Source: Paraburkholderia aspalathi
GTDB lineage: Bacteria > Pseudomonadota > Gammaproteobacteria > Burkholderiales > Burkholderiaceae
Length of the DNA stretch: 64,000 nucleotides
NCBI RefSeq assembly: GCF_900116445.1
Contig: NZ_FPBH01000024.1
Location: 62,001-126,000, forward strand
Reading direction: 5' to 3'
Made by a program: the position numbers and the translations under genes
The notes under the pieces: model-generated
Told to the model about the DNA's origin: nothing
The model's database searches: none
What the model saw: the letters and a program-made list of their open reading frames with translations, nothing else
Part shown: positions 53,595 through 63,355 of the stretch, in pieces
Layout: each line of letters opens with the position of its first letter
Position numbering within the stretch: the stretch's first letter is position 1

Positions 53595-53983
53595 TGTTTC
53601 GCTCCTCCAGCGGCACAGCAACTCCGCCGGCGCGGCGGAAGTTATGCCATTCATCTATGGTGTTGAAAACGCAGACGCCTCCCGCGACGCTACGCTCTGC
53701 CGCCTGTATCCGCGCGCTGCACGGAAGCACGCTGCGTCTGGCAGGCGTACGCGGAGCGCGACGTCATGCGCGCGCTTCGTAGAATACTAAAACAGCAATA
53801 GCGCGAATAGCTGCTGAAATCCCTCGGTGGCACAGAAGTCAGTACCCGTTCGGCGCAGAACCCTACGGCCAAATTTCTGTTGCAATGCATCAGTTTCTGA
53901 ACTATCTGCTGCGCCACACGGCTTCTGGAATAAAGGAGTGGGTTTGCACTGCGATGCAGTGAAGGTTGACAGCGGAGATTTCC
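53595..53983. other. Intergenic stretch
   Basis: No supported gene in about 390 bases. Confidence 0.3.
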
Positions 53984-54115
53984 GTGGACCTGAGGTTCTC
54001 GTGGGGGTGGTACTTTCTAGCGCTCCTTGCTGTGATGGCGCTAAGTCTCGGGCTGACGACACTTCGAGCTGGGGATACTGACAAGGAAAAGCGCGGTGAG
54101 CACGATGACGAATGA
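53984..54115 (+). CDS. Small single-span membrane protein (43 aa)
   Basis: GTG start with GCGGAGA upstream. One membrane helix (WGWYFLALLAVMALSLGL) is followed by a charged tail (RAGDTDKEKRGEHDDE). The topology is clean enough to suggest a real peptide near the pst/pho block. Below usual annotation size. Confidence 0.45.
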   Translation: MDLRFSWGWYFLALLAVMALSLGLTTLRAGDTDKEKRGEHDDE

Positions 54116-54198
54116 GGTGCGAAGTTTCTTTGCAAAAAGTGCCCTCTAGGGTTTAGGCGTCGCGCGCTCCGCAAGGGAGCGCGCTTGAGGCCTCGAAC

Positions 54199-55230
54199 TT
54201 ATTCAGCGATTGGCTTGCCGGCAGTGTCTTTCACTTTCGTGCTCCACTGCGAGCGGATTTCGGTAACAACGGATTGCGGCAGGGAAATGTAATCCAGGTC
54301 CTGAGCAGCCTGGTCTCCGTTCTTGAATGCCCAGTCGAAGAACTTCAGCGTTTCCTTGCCTTGGTCAGGCTTTTCCTGCGCGGTGTGCAACAGTACAAAG
54401 GTAGCGCCGACAACCGGCCACGCATCCTTGCCCGGTTCATTCGTCAGGATTTGGTAGAACGACTTCGACCAGTTGGCGCCGGCAGCGGCTGCCTTGAACG
54501 TTTCCGTCTCTGGCTGAACCACAGCACCGGATGCATTTTTCATTGCGGTGTAGACCATATGGTTCTGCTTCACGTATGCCCACTCGACGTAGCCAAGGGC
54601 GCCCGGGAGGCGCTGGACGAAAGCGGCCACGCCGTCGTTACCCTTGCCGCCGGTACCCGTCGGCCAGCTGACGGTCGTGCCTTCGCCAACCTTGCTCTTC
54701 CACTCCGGATTGGCTTGCGACAGATAGTGCGTCCAGATGAAGCTCGTGCCAGAGCCGTCAGCGCGACGGACAACAGCGATATCTGTGTCGGGGAGCTTAA
54801 CTCTGGGGTTCAAAGCGGCGATGGCCGGGTCATTCCACTTTTTGATTTTGCCCAGGTACATGTCGCCGAGCACTTCGCCAGACAGAGTCAACTCGCCCGG
54901 CTTTATGCCAGGAAGATTTACTACCGGCACCACGCCGCCCACCACGGTTGGGAACTGGAACAAGCCGTCTTTCGCCAGTTCGTCGTCCTTCAAGGGGGCG
55001 TCTGACCCGGCGAAGTCGACCGTCTTGGCGATGATTTGTTTGATACCGCCCGAGGAGCCGATGCCCTGATAGTTAACCTTGCCGCCATTTGCCTTCTGAA
55101 AGGCGTCTGCCCACTTGGCGTAGATAGGTGCGGCAAACGTGCTGCCCGCACCCGTGATGTCGGTGGCGTGGGCCGCGACGACGAAGAGCGCGCCGGTCAG
55201 GCCGGCAATCGCGGTTTGCATGAGTCTCAT
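54199..55230 (-). CDS. pstS: Phosphate ABC transporter substrate-binding protein PstS
   Basis: 343 aa periplasmic phosphate receptor. Signal peptide MRLMQTAIAGLTGALFVVAA; then TDITGAGSTFAAPIYAKWAD, the GSTF phosphate loop; YQGIGSSGGIKQI; DFAGSDAPL; VRRADGSGTSFIWTHYLS. GGAG lies five nt before the ATG. No pstC, pstA or pstB gene follows, so it must work with a transporter encoded elsewhere. A Pho-box-like sequence lies 55 nt upstream. Confidence 0.94.
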   Translation of the reverse strand: MRLMQTAIAGLTGALFVVAAHATDITGAGSTFAAPIYAKWADAFQKANGGKVNYQGIGSSGGIKQIIAKTVDFAGSDAPLKDDELAKDGLFQFPTVVGGVVPVVNLPGIKPGELTLSGEVLGDMYLGKIKKWNDPAIAALNPRVKLPDTDIAVVRRADGSGTSFIWTHYLSQANPEWKSKVGEGTTVSWPTGTGGKGNDGVAAFVQRLPGALGYVEWAYVKQNHMVYTAMKNASGAVVQPETETFKAAAAGANWSKSFYQILTNEPGKDAWPVVGATFVLLHTAQEKPDQGKETLKFFDWAFKNGDQAAQDLDYISLPQSVVTEIRSQWSTKVKDTAGKPIAE

Positions 55231-55284
55231 GTGTGCTCCAGCGTGTGGTTGTAGGAAAAGGTCGCCCGAAAATAGACCCGATTG

Positions 55285-55302
55285 ATGTCAAGAATGTGAC
55301 GG
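55285..55302 (-). promoter_or_regulatory. Candidate Pho box upstream of pstS
   Basis: On the minus strand CCGTCAC-ATTC-TTGACAT has two 7-bp units with a 4-bp spacer, each matching CTGTCAT at 5 of 7 positions. Position fits PhoB activation; the match is moderate. Confidence 0.4.
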
Positions 55303-55567
55303 GGTGTCCGCGCTCGAATGCATGGGACGGCGATGCTCTGGTGAGCCCGGCGCAAGGTCTGGCTCGAAGTCTCGTAAATTGTTCTGCGACTGACGGCTGG
55401 GGTTGTCGCGGTGTGAAAGAGTTGCCTGTTTTTAAAGGTGCTTACACTGTGAGCCATAAGATTTTCAAATCTGAGGTCACGTTTGAATGTATCCGATGCG
55501 CGATGTAGGAAGCAAAGAACAGTGGCAGCAATCGGGCTGCCTGCTATCTAGTAGCCAAGGAGCAGGG

Positions 55568-55719
55568 TGAACCGCCCCGGATTTGGTGGAGGCTCCAACT
55601 CTCGAGAAAATGGAGCCATGAACAAGTCGAACAAATTTTCTGCTGAAGTCCGGGAACGTGCAGCGCGCATGGTGCAAGAGCATCGGGGCGAGTATCAGCC
55701 GAACGGCGCAAAAAATTAA
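55568..55719 (+). mobile_element. IS3-family remnant (left end and start of orfA)
   Basis: The end TGAACCGCCCCGG (55568) is typical of an IS3 group. It is followed by a short orfA stub from 55618: MNKSNKFSAEVRERAARMVQ, EHRGEYQ, then stop at 55719. The rest of the element is missing. Confidence 0.75.
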
Positions 55720-55842
55720 TCAGTGCCCCGGCTGCTTCATTTGCAACACTCCTACTGCTTACGCAGCTTCTAGTATGTTGCATCCACCGGTTGAATCCGC
55801 CGCCTACGACCTGCCGTTTTGCTACGTCTCGCGACTGTAGGT

Positions 55843-56622
55843 TCATGGACGATTGTTGTCGGATGAGCGTGCGAACCGGGATTGCTGACAGTCGGCTACA
55901 GCACCATACAAAGCGTGCGGATGTTCCGTGACAGCAGCCCAATAGCGGTCTCCATAGGACCAATGCCACCACTCGAACGGGTAGTTTACGAATCCAACGG
56001 AACCCAAAGCTTTAAAAAGTATCCGGCGATGTTTGGATGCTTCGGGCGAGAGTTGTTCAAAATGAGAAAGGCATGCGCCATTCGACGCTTTCTCGTCCTG
56101 GTCGTATGCGCATCCCAAGTCCAGCTCATATCCTCGCAGATCACAAAGCGTAAGATCGACCGCACCTCCGGTCGGATGTCCTGCAACGGAAGGTGGTGCA
56201 ACAAACCGCGCAGCTAGCGCAACGGCGTCGCCTTCTGGCAGTTCGGGGTTAGCCTCCAGAATGCTCCGCAGATATTCACTAAACCACAATGCCTGCAGGT
56301 TCTGTGGGCGAAGTGATTCCTTAACAAGGAACGCATAGTTATCGGGAATTTTGAGGACCGCTTCGACGAGTTTGCGACCAACCGTCTCGCGTATAAAAAA
56401 GGAAAGCTCGTAAGCGAGGGCGTCGGCGTTCTCCTTTGAGCTATCGACAATAATTCGCGCGTTCAAACCGTCGAGCGGGATTAAACGCTCTCCGTTGTCG
56501 ATCAATGGAATCTGGCAAATCTTCGGATCGGCTAGAGTCAACATGGAGATTTTTTTCAGAAATTTCAGTGCGGGTGTCGGCTGCATTACCCACGTCGAAG
56601 GCTTCGACATAAACAGGCGCAC
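55843..56622 (-). CDS. D-alanyl-D-alanine dipeptidase (VanX-like, peptidase M15D)
   Basis: Zinc dipeptidase. SVAGHPTGGAVDLTLCDLRG holds the His/Asp zinc ligands (the HxxGxAVD motif) and PFEWWHWSYGDRYWA holds the catalytic Glu and third His. SLRPQNLQALWF corresponds to the Arg-containing segment. About 259 aa; the start is uncertain (GTG 56622 or a later Met). VanX cleaves D-Ala-D-Ala; homologues in non-resistant bacteria serve peptidoglycan turnover. No vanH or vanA nearby. Cytoplasmic location likely since no signal peptide is evident. Confidence 0.85.
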   Translation of the reverse strand: MRLFMSKPSTWVMQPTPALKFLKKISMLTLADPKICQIPLIDNGERLIPLDGLNARIIVDSSKENADALAYELSFFIRETVGRKLVEAVLKIPDNYAFLVKESLRPQNLQALWFSEYLRSILEANPELPEGDAVALAARFVAPPSVAGHPTGGAVDLTLCDLRGYELDLGCAYDQDEKASNGACLSHFEQLSPEASKHRRILFKALGSVGFVNYPFEWWHWSYGDRYWAAVTEHPHALYGAVADCQQSRFARSSDNNRP

Positions 56623-56961
56623 AAGGTTTCGCTGAATCGTCCACGCTCAGACCAGTGCCGTTTGCGTCAAACAACGCACGCGAAGGAACGCCACTTTGTC
56701 GACGATCGCCGGGGGGGCGATGTCGAACGTCTGAAATTCAGCGGCCCCGCTCCGATGTTGACCTCGATCGACCGTTACTCGGAGAAGGCGTACATGTATA
56801 GCCCGACGCATTGCTGACTGTCGAGATGCAGCGACATCATTGATCCAATGTGAAGCGTAGCAGGGAATCAGAACGTAGGCGTATGATGCAAACTTGCCTC
56901 GCACGCATCCTTCTGTCCGAGCAGATCGCACCTAGTGTCATGTCACCTCATAACAGTCTGG
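56623..56961. other. Intergenic stretch
   Basis: No gene or repeat identified. Confidence 0.3.
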
Positions 56962-57291
56962 CTATAGACCCCAGATAATATCCGCATTCTGCCGCAGTGC
57001 CTCGCGCATCATATCAAGCAGCGGCCATGCCCGCCGCGCAAGTCCACCGCGATAGTCGTCCGCGTCATAGTTGCGCCCATTCGGCGAATGGTACAGTGAT
57101 TCGAGCGCGGTTTCCGCATGAGCTTCTTCAGTAATCGCTGCTTCAAGGCGAGCGATTGCGTGAGGCAATTCGTCATGCTGAATTACGCCGCGTGCACCGA
57201 CATGCTTGCCGATGAGGGTCAGCAGGTATTCAGCGAGGTTCCTGAGCATGACGACGTCCGGTGCGGCAGGTGATTGAAAAGTGACCAGCAT
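56962..57291 (-). CDS. DUF1840 family protein
   Basis: 109 aa. MLVTFQSPAAPDVVMLRNLA, EYLLTLIGKHVGARGVIQHD, ELPHAIARLEAAI and the ending RRAWPLLDMMREALRQNADI match DUF1840, a small family of beta- and gamma-proteobacteria. Function unknown. AGGAGG lies close upstream of the ATG. Confidence 0.88.
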   Translation of the reverse strand: MLVTFQSPAAPDVVMLRNLAEYLLTLIGKHVGARGVIQHDELPHAIARLEAAITEEAHAETALESLYHSPNGRNYDADDYRGGLARRAWPLLDMMREALRQNADIIWGL

Positions 57292-57758
57292 GATGTAACC
57301 TCCTGTTTGTGGTCCGCAGCGCTTCGATGTGCACGAAATTCACTCTTGCGCCATACCAAAGTGTGCCCACGAAAGCTGGACGGAAGGCCATCAAATGCAC
57401 GCGGTCGCTGTAGACCGTTTGCGGTCGTCCCGGATATCGCTTGCGCGACGGCTACATGGCGCCGGTGACGTATTACTGAGGGCCTTCCGGATGGCTGGCT
57501 ACCGTGTGTCGGGGGCGGAACTTGGTGTTTCGACGGACGCACGCAGTCTTCCTGATTCATTGTGGCGTGCGCCTCAGGTGTCCCTGGTCCAGGTCCAGTC
57601 ATAAGAAGGCCCATCTATATTTTATGTCACATAGTGATAGATTCAAGATGAACCTTCATCGCCCGCTGTGTGCCTGATGCGGGCGAGCTTGGCTTTCTGT
57701 CAAGATGCGGCGGTATGTCACCATATATCCGTCGAAAGATTGCGGTTCCCTATAAAAA
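57292..57758. other. Intergenic stretch
   Basis: A possible + strand frame from 57395 (MHAVAVDRLRSSRISLARRL and on, to 57604) has no ribosome site or recognised domain. Nothing else seen. Confidence 0.3.
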
Positions 57759-58508
57759 ATGATTGACGCTTCGCATTCGACCTATCCGCCGTTGAACACG
57801 CTCAAGCGTATCGCGGAGAATCTCTGGATCGTCGACGGTCCGATTATCCGGTTTGGCATGCCCTGGCCAAAGATGCCGTTTCCTACCAGAATGACCGTCA
57901 TCCGTCTGGCAGGTTCGCGTCTCTTCATTCATTCACCGACACGCCTGACAGTCGAACTCAGGACCGAGATCGAGCGCATCGGCGAACCGCGATGGATTGT
58001 CGGACCAAACCGCCTTCACTATTGGTCAATACCGGAGTGGCGAGCTGCGTTCCCGGAGGCGTTTGTTTATCTGGCGCCGGGTATCAACGAACAGGCGAGC
58101 GATCACATCAGATTTCACGGCCTGCCGTTGGACGGTAGCCGCAATTACGAATGGGATACAGAACTGGCGACACTTCCGGTTGCCGGCAGCTATATGACCG
58201 AAGTTGAGTTTTTCCACTACTCGAGTCGAACACTGATTCTGACCGATCTCATCGAGAATTTCGAGCCACGGAAGCTTAAATCATTCGCGATGCGTACGTT
58301 GACGCGCCTTGGGAGTGTGCAGGATCCGGACGGGCAGATGCCGCGTGATATGCGGTTGACATTCATAGGGCGACGGCAGGAGCTCAGGGCGGCGATCGAG
58401 AAGATGATTCGGTGGAACCCTGAGAGAGTCATTCTTTCGCATGGCCGCTGGTATGAGAAAGACGGGGTGAACGAGTTACGGCGCTCATTCCGCTGGTTAC
58501 TGGACTAG
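57759..58508 (+). CDS. DUF4336 protein (metallo-beta-lactamase-like fold)
   Basis: 249 aa. The pattern LKRIAENLWIVDGPIIRFG, PFPTRMTVIRLAGSRLFIHS, SPTRLT, WIVGPNRLHYWSIPEWRAAF, PEAFVYLAPG, LILTDLIENF and VILSHGRW matches DUF4336. The family lacks the classic HxHxDH motif but keeps the fold (FIHSP and N-LHY instead). Function unknown. No signal peptide. Confidence 0.88.
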   Translation: MIDASHSTYPPLNTLKRIAENLWIVDGPIIRFGMPWPKMPFPTRMTVIRLAGSRLFIHSPTRLTVELRTEIERIGEPRWIVGPNRLHYWSIPEWRAAFPEAFVYLAPGINEQASDHIRFHGLPLDGSRNYEWDTELATLPVAGSYMTEVEFFHYSSRTLILTDLIENFEPRKLKSFAMRTLTRLGSVQDPDGQMPRDMRLTFIGRRQELRAAIEKMIRWNPERVILSHGRWYEKDGVNELRRSFRWLLD

Positions 58509-58596
58509 GTTTTCTTCCCGGATTGCGAGGCCGGGGGGACACGAATTGCTAGCAGTCGTCTATCCATTGATATTTTGCTTCTGAAACGTCGGCCGT

Positions 58597-59367
58597 CTAC
58601 GGAGGAGGGCTACGCTTGCTCAACCCGTCGCGACTCGCGTTGCCCGCGTCCGGTACATCCCAATTCTCGACGCTTGCACCCGCTAGCGCGCGCACCCTTG
58701 CTTCATCGCTCCCGAAGTCGCTAGCCGGACCTGTGAAGACGACGCGCCCGTCATCGAGAACACACGCGGTATCGGCGATGTCGACGGCCGCCCTCACGTT
58801 CTGCTCGACGAGAAGCACGGACATACCTTCACGGCGCATTCCGGCGATGACTTCGAAGACCTCCCGGACAATAAGCGGCGCGAGCCCTTGAGACGGTTCG
58901 TCAAGCAACAGAAGTTTGGGATTGAGCATCAAGGCCCGCGCGATCGCGACCATCTCCTGCTCGCCTCCGGAGAGTTGCCTACCCTTGCTGGAACGACGCT
59001 CCTTTAAACGGGGAAACAGGGTGTAGACCCGTTCGATAGTCCAGGATCCATGGCGGCCGAGCGGCACCAGGAGGTTCTCTTCAACGGTCAGTCCTGGAAA
59101 GATGCGTCGGCCTTCCGGCACATATCCAACACCCAGTTCGGCAATTCGGTAGGGTGGCCATGCGGACGTGGCGTGATCGAAGATGCGAACGGAACCTTCC
59201 CGAGGTCGTGTCAATCCCATCAGACTACGCAGCGTCGTTGTCTTGCCAGCACCATTGCGGCCGAGGAGAGCGACGATCTCCCCCTCGCGTACCCGCAGCG
59301 ACACCGCATGCAGGATGTGGCTCTTTCCGTAGTACGTCTGCAGACCTTCAGCGTCCAGCACGTTCAT
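58597..59367 (-). CDS. livF: ABC transporter ATPase LivF-like
   Basis: 256 aa ATP-binding subunit of a branched-chain amino acid/amide importer. Walker A GRNGAGKTTTLRSLMG, signature LSGGEQEMVAIARALM, Walker B LLLLDEPSQGLAP, then VEQNVRAAVDIAD as in LivF. The C-terminus is somewhat extended. Overlaps livG by ATGA. Last gene of the five-gene importer cluster. Confidence 0.92.
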   Translation of the reverse strand: MNVLDAEGLQTYYGKSHILHAVSLRVREGEIVALLGRNGAGKTTTLRSLMGLTRPREGSVRIFDHATSAWPPYRIAELGVGYVPEGRRIFPGLTVEENLLVPLGRHGSWTIERVYTLFPRLKERRSSKGRQLSGGEQEMVAIARALMLNPKLLLLDEPSQGLAPLIVREVFEVIAGMRREGMSVLLVEQNVRAAVDIADTACVLDDGRVVFTGPASDFGSDEARVRALAGASVENWDVPDAGNASRDGLSKRSPPP

Positions 59368-60113
59368 ACTGCTTTTCCCAGGTAGGCCGCCTGAACTTCC
59401 CCATTCGCGGCAATCTCGACAGGCGTCCCTTCCGCGAGCACCCGTCCTTCGGCAAGCACCATAATGCGTTGGGCCAGCTGGAAAACGACCCGCATGTCAT
59501 GCTCTATTAGCACCATTGCGAGTGCCTGATCCTTGTGCAAGTTATGTATCAGTTCTGTAATGTCGTAGGTTTCCTGGTCGCCCATTCCCGCGGTCGGCTC
59601 GTCAAGCAACAACAGTCGCGGTCTGAGTGCAAGCGACATGATGATCTCTGTGGTGCGCTGGTCACCCAGCGATAGTTCTCCTACGAGGCGGTTTGCCTTT
59701 GCGCCAAGTCCACCCATCGTGATCAGTTCGTCAACCCGGTCATGCATCTTCACCGCGGCAGCACGGGAGAGCCACGGACTCAGTCGGTAGCCAGACTGGA
59801 TTTCGACGGGAATACGCACGTTGTCGTGGACCGAGAGCTCCGGAAATACTTCAGTGATCTGGAAAGTGCGCGCCATACCCAACGCCACTCGCCGATCGGG
59901 AGGGGCGCGGGTGATATCATTTCCGTCGAACAGGATACGTCCCGCCGTGGGGTGAAAGAATCCACTGATCAAATTGAAGAAAGTTGTTTTTCCTGCGCCG
60001 TTGGGTCCGATGACAGCTCTCAGTTCGCCTGTCTGCACGTTCATCGATACATCGTTGAGCGCCCGCAGGTTGCCAAAGTGACGCGAGACGCATTCGACCG
60101 CCAGTAAGGTCAT
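59364..60113 (-). CDS. livG: ABC transporter ATPase LivG-like
   Basis: 249 aa. Walker A GPNGAGKTTFFNLISGF, then RTFQITEVFPELSVHDNVRI, signature LSLGDQRTTEIIMSLA, Walker B LLLLDEPTAGMGD, and IEHDMRVVFQLAQRIMVL as in LivG. The ATG at 60113 overlaps the livM stop (ATGA). Signature LSLGDQ is a known variant in this subfamily. Confidence 0.92.
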   Translation of the reverse strand: MTLLAVECVSRHFGNLRALNDVSMNVQTGELRAVIGPNGAGKTTFFNLISGFFHPTAGRILFDGNDITRAPPDRRVALGMARTFQITEVFPELSVHDNVRIPVEIQSGYRLSPWLSRAAAVKMHDRVDELITMGGLGAKANRLVGELSLGDQRTTEIIMSLALRPRLLLLDEPTAGMGDQETYDITELIHNLHKDQALAMVLIEHDMRVVFQLAQRIMVLAEGRVLAEGTPVEIAANGEVQAAYLGKAV

Positions 60114-61063
60114 GGGTTCGCCTTTTTCCGTATGATGCCGAGCACGCCGCGCGGAAAGAACAGGACAACCAGAACGAACAGCAGGCCGATAAACGACATC
60201 CAGTTTTCTGTCCGGCTGGAGATGTAATCCTGCACCACGACAAAGATGGCCGCGCCGATCAGCGGCCCCCATAATGAGCGCATCCCCCCCAGGACCGACA
60301 TGATGACGAATTCGCCCGACTGGTCCCAGCGCAGGCCGTGGGGGTCGGCGAAGTTGTTCAGTAGAGCATAGAGTGTTCCTGCCAGGCTGACGAAAAAACA
60401 GGAGATGACGAACGACAGCCAGATATGTTTTTCTATCGGTATACCGAGGAAGCGTGCGCGCCGCTCATTTTCGCGGATGGCGAGCAGCGTGCGGCCGAAG
60501 GGTGAACGTAGTATCCCGGCCATGATGGCCACGGAGAGCGCGAAGCAAAACAGAACGAAGTAATAGAATACGATCCCGTTACTGAGGATATCGACGGTCC
60601 AGAATCCGAGATTGATCGGCATGCGGTGCCAGCCTGATAGGCCATCGTCGCCGCCCGTGACCGAATTCCATCTGAACGCGATGAAATAGAACACCTGCCC
60701 GAACGCGATCGTGGCCATCGCGAAGTACACCCCTCGAAGCCTGACGATCAGGGCGCCAATGATGGCCGCCGCGAGCGTGCCCACGGCGATTCCAACCAGG
60801 ATCCCGATTGGCGTGCTGGGGACGAGGTACCGGATCGTCATCCCCGCGCCATAGGCTCCAAGCCCGAAATAAGCCGCGTGGCCGAACGATAGGACACCCG
60901 TGAAGCCGAGCAGGAAATTGAGTGACATGGCTGCCAGCGCCATCACGAGGAGCCGGGTCCCCAAGGCGGTATATCCGCCGATCCAGTTGATCCAGAAAGG
61001 CATGGCGAGCAGCGCCACCCAGATGACGAGGGTGCGGGCCCATTGATATTGCACGTCGCTCAC
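60110..61063 (-). CDS. livM: ABC transporter permease LivM-like
   Basis: 317 aa, about eight to ten membrane helices. ALAAMSLNFLLGFTGVLSFG and HAAYFGLGAYGAGM form the hallmark LivM/LivH sequence; IRENERRARFLGIPIEKHIW is the cytoplasmic coupling loop. GTG start overlapping the livH stop (GTGA), with GGAGAA upstream. Confidence 0.92.
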   Translation of the reverse strand: MSDVQYQWARTLVIWVALLAMPFWINWIGGYTALGTRLLVMALAAMSLNFLLGFTGVLSFGHAAYFGLGAYGAGMTIRYLVPSTPIGILVGIAVGTLAAAIIGALIVRLRGVYFAMATIAFGQVFYFIAFRWNSVTGGDDGLSGWHRMPINLGFWTVDILSNGIVFYYFVLFCFALSVAIMAGILRSPFGRTLLAIRENERRARFLGIPIEKHIWLSFVISCFFVSLAGTLYALLNNFADPHGLRWDQSGEFVIMSVLGGMRSLWGPLIGAAIFVVVQDYISSRTENWMSFIGLLFVLVVLFFPRGVLGIIRKKANP

Positions 61064-61929
61064 TGTGTTCTCCCTTCTTCGCCCAAAAGCCCGCGCGGCC
61101 GTATCAGCAGCACCAGACCCATCATCACGTAGATCACAGCCTCGGTTGCTGACGGGAAGAAGACAGAGGTTACGCCCGACGCGACACCGATGAGGACGCC
61201 CCCGAGTAGCGTGCCGGGCAGACTGCCGAGACCGCCCACAATGATGGCAACGAAACTGGGCATGATGAGTGAGTCGCCGATGGTTGGCTCAAGGCCAAGC
61301 ATGCCGGCCGCGAGCACGCCGGCGAGTCCCGCCAGAAAAATCCCGAGGCCAAAATTCAGACTGCGCAGCATTCGCACATTGACACCCAGCGCCGATACCA
61401 TTTCCAGATCGGTGGTGCCGGCCCGGATACGCATACCGAGACGGGTTCGATTGAGAATCATGAAGAGGCCGCCTACGACTACAACGACCAGGACCACCAT
61501 GAACAGCCGGTAACCTGTGAGGAAAAAGAATGTGTTGCTAAGTGGCGCATTGAGCAGGGCAGGTATCTGGTAGGGCAGCGTTTGCGGCCCCCAGATATAG
61601 CGCGTACCGTCCTGCAGCATGAAAGCCAGTCCGAACGTGAGGAGCAGGCTGTATAGCGGGTCGCGCCCATAGAGCCGCCTGATCAGCACGCGCTCGATCA
61701 GAAGACCGAATATTGCGGTTAGCAGTGGCGCGATCACGAGGGCGGCCCAGAATCCGGTGTACGGAATCAGCGTATATGCCAGATAGGCGCCGATCGCGAG
61801 AAACCCGCCATGAGCGAAATTGATGACACCGCTCAGGTTGAGGATCAGGGACAGACCGAGCGCCATCAGCGCGTAGAACGCGCCGATAATGATCCCGTTG
61901 AAAACGTTAAACAGGATGAGTTGTGTCAT
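61060..61929 (-). CDS. livH: ABC transporter permease LivH-like
   Basis: 289 aa permease partner. FNGIIIGAFYALMALGLSLI, LNLSGVINFAHGGFLAIGAY and GLGSLPGTLLGGVLIGVASG are characteristic. Start taken at MTQLILFNVFNG. About 170 bases separate it from the binding-protein gene, which is transcribed the same way. Confidence 0.92.
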   Translation of the reverse strand: MTQLILFNVFNGIIIGAFYALMALGLSLILNLSGVINFAHGGFLAIGAYLAYTLIPYTGFWAALVIAPLLTAIFGLLIERVLIRRLYGRDPLYSLLLTFGLAFMLQDGTRYIWGPQTLPYQIPALLNAPLSNTFFFLTGYRLFMVVLVVVVVGGLFMILNRTRLGMRIRAGTTDLEMVSALGVNVRMLRSLNFGLGIFLAGLAGVLAAGMLGLEPTIGDSLIMPSFVAIIVGGLGSLPGTLLGGVLIGVASGVTSVFFPSATEAVIYVMMGLVLLIRPRGLLGEEGRTQ

Positions 61930-62098
61930 GCTTCCGCCGGGAGCATCTCCGGGCGGCTCACACGGCAAGGCCCTGGGAGCCGCATGTTGTCGTTCGGTCC
62001 TTCCTTCATTGCATGCCGTCCCTTTTGGCTGAGTGCGTGTTTTCCTGAACTCCCGGTCCGGCCTCGACGTCCCAGCTGTTTAAGCCCACGCGCCATAC

Positions 62099-63355
62099 TC
62101 ATGTCCACTTCAGATGACAACCCTTCTCGGAGACCGGTAGCGCTGCATTGATACCTTTGACTATTGCGTCGACATGGAAAAGATCGTCCGGCGTGGGTGG
62201 GTTGGCGACAGCATGTCCGACAAACAGGTCGGGCATTAACTGGTGATCCCCGGCGCGGTAGAAGGGGGTATCTGGCATCAAGCCGACTTCGGGCGGCAAT
62301 TTGAAGCCTTCCAGTGCTTTTGCAAGCCGCACGGCATCCAGGGTTTTTTCCTGATTCGCGACAAGCGCGACCGTCCACACTGAAACGTATCCGAACCAGT
62401 GGCGCGCGGTCGGCACCCGGCCAGCTTTTTTCTTGACCGCCGCGACGAAATCCGCCACATGAGGCACGTTGGGCTGATTCCAGTACCATTCGAACACCCA
62501 TGTGCCGGTGCGGGCTGCAGGCGGTAATCCTTCGAGCACCTCCAGTTCCTGCTGCGCGCCCGCGATATGGAAATGCTTGTCGAGACCGAACTGCACCGCC
62601 TGCTTCAGGGAATTGACCGCGTCCTGGCCCGCCGTTAGAAACAGAATGACATCCGGATTGGCGGCCTGGGCCTTGATGAGATATGAGGAATAATCGGTGG
62701 TGCCAAGAGGCGCGAGTGCAGCACCGGCTTCAGTGCCGCCAAATTTCTTCAGGCTGGCTTCGAACCCCTGCTGCAGCGTATGCCCGAACGCGTAGTCCGG
62801 CGTGATGAAAAACCATCTCTTTCCGTACTTGTCGAAGAGCACTTTGGAGACGGAATTGGTTTCCATCCGTGTCGTGTTGCATACCCGAAAGACATTCCAG
62901 TGGCAGTTTGTCCCGGTTACGGCATCGGTATGTCCGCCTGTTACGATATGCAGCGTCTTGAGTTCGTTCGATACCTGGCCGGTTGCAAGTGCCATCGCAG
63001 AATTGACGTTGCCAAGCAAGAAATTCACCTTGTCGCGTTCGATCAGCTTGCGGGCTTTCTGCACCGCAGTGCCGGTATCGGCACTGGTGGAATCCTCCAC
63101 AAGCAGTTGCGCAGGCCGACCCAGAATCCCACCCTTCGAATTGATCTCTTCTATCGCGAGCTCGCAGCCGATCTGCTCGTTCTTGCCTAGCTCTGCATAG
63201 GTTCCCGTGAGCGGATCGTCGAGTCCGAATTTGACCGGTTCATCTCCGCGCGCCCTGATCACGAAAGGCGCCGCAACTTGCATGATGCCGACCGCAGCCG
63301 CCGCCTTGAGCACGATCCTGCGCTGCCGGTTGCCGCTAACTGAGCGATTGATCAT
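62099..63355 (-). CDS. ABC transporter substrate-binding protein (LivK/UrtA-like) with Tat-type signal
   Basis: 418 aa. The N-terminus has twin arginine (RQRRIVLKAAAAVGIM), suggesting Tat export. The mature chain VKFGLDDPLTGTYAELGKNE, LAIEEINSKGGILGRPAQLL, FLLGNVNSAMALATGQVSNE, WFFITPDYAFGHTLQQGFE is a type I periplasmic binding protein as in branched-chain amino acid, urea and short-chain amide systems. The ligand cannot be told; the NVNSA and TGGHTD loops are closer to amide/urea binders than to LivJ. First gene of the importer cluster. Confidence 0.88.
   Translation of the reverse strand: MINRSVSGNRQRRIVLKAAAAVGIMQVAAPFVIRARGDEPVKFGLDDPLTGTYAELGKNEQIGCELAIEEINSKGGILGRPAQLLVEDSTSADTGTAVQKARKLIERDKVNFLLGNVNSAMALATGQVSNELKTLHIVTGGHTDAVTGTNCHWNVFRVCNTTRMETNSVSKVLFDKYGKRWFFITPDYAFGHTLQQGFEASLKKFGGTEAGAALAPLGTTDYSSYLIKAQAANPDVILFLTAGQDAVNSLKQAVQFGLDKHFHIAGAQQELEVLEGLPPAARTGTWVFEWYWNQPNVPHVADFVAAVKKKAGRVPTARHWFGYVSVWTVALVANQEKTLDAVRLAKALEGFKLPPEVGLMPDTPFYRAGDHQLMPDLFVGHAVANPPTPDDLFHVDAIVKGINAALPVSEKGCHLKWT

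Noticed and set aside
56647..56931. Minus-strand frame upstream of the VanX-like gene
   Set aside because: No ribosome site or coherent protein features; likely non-coding.
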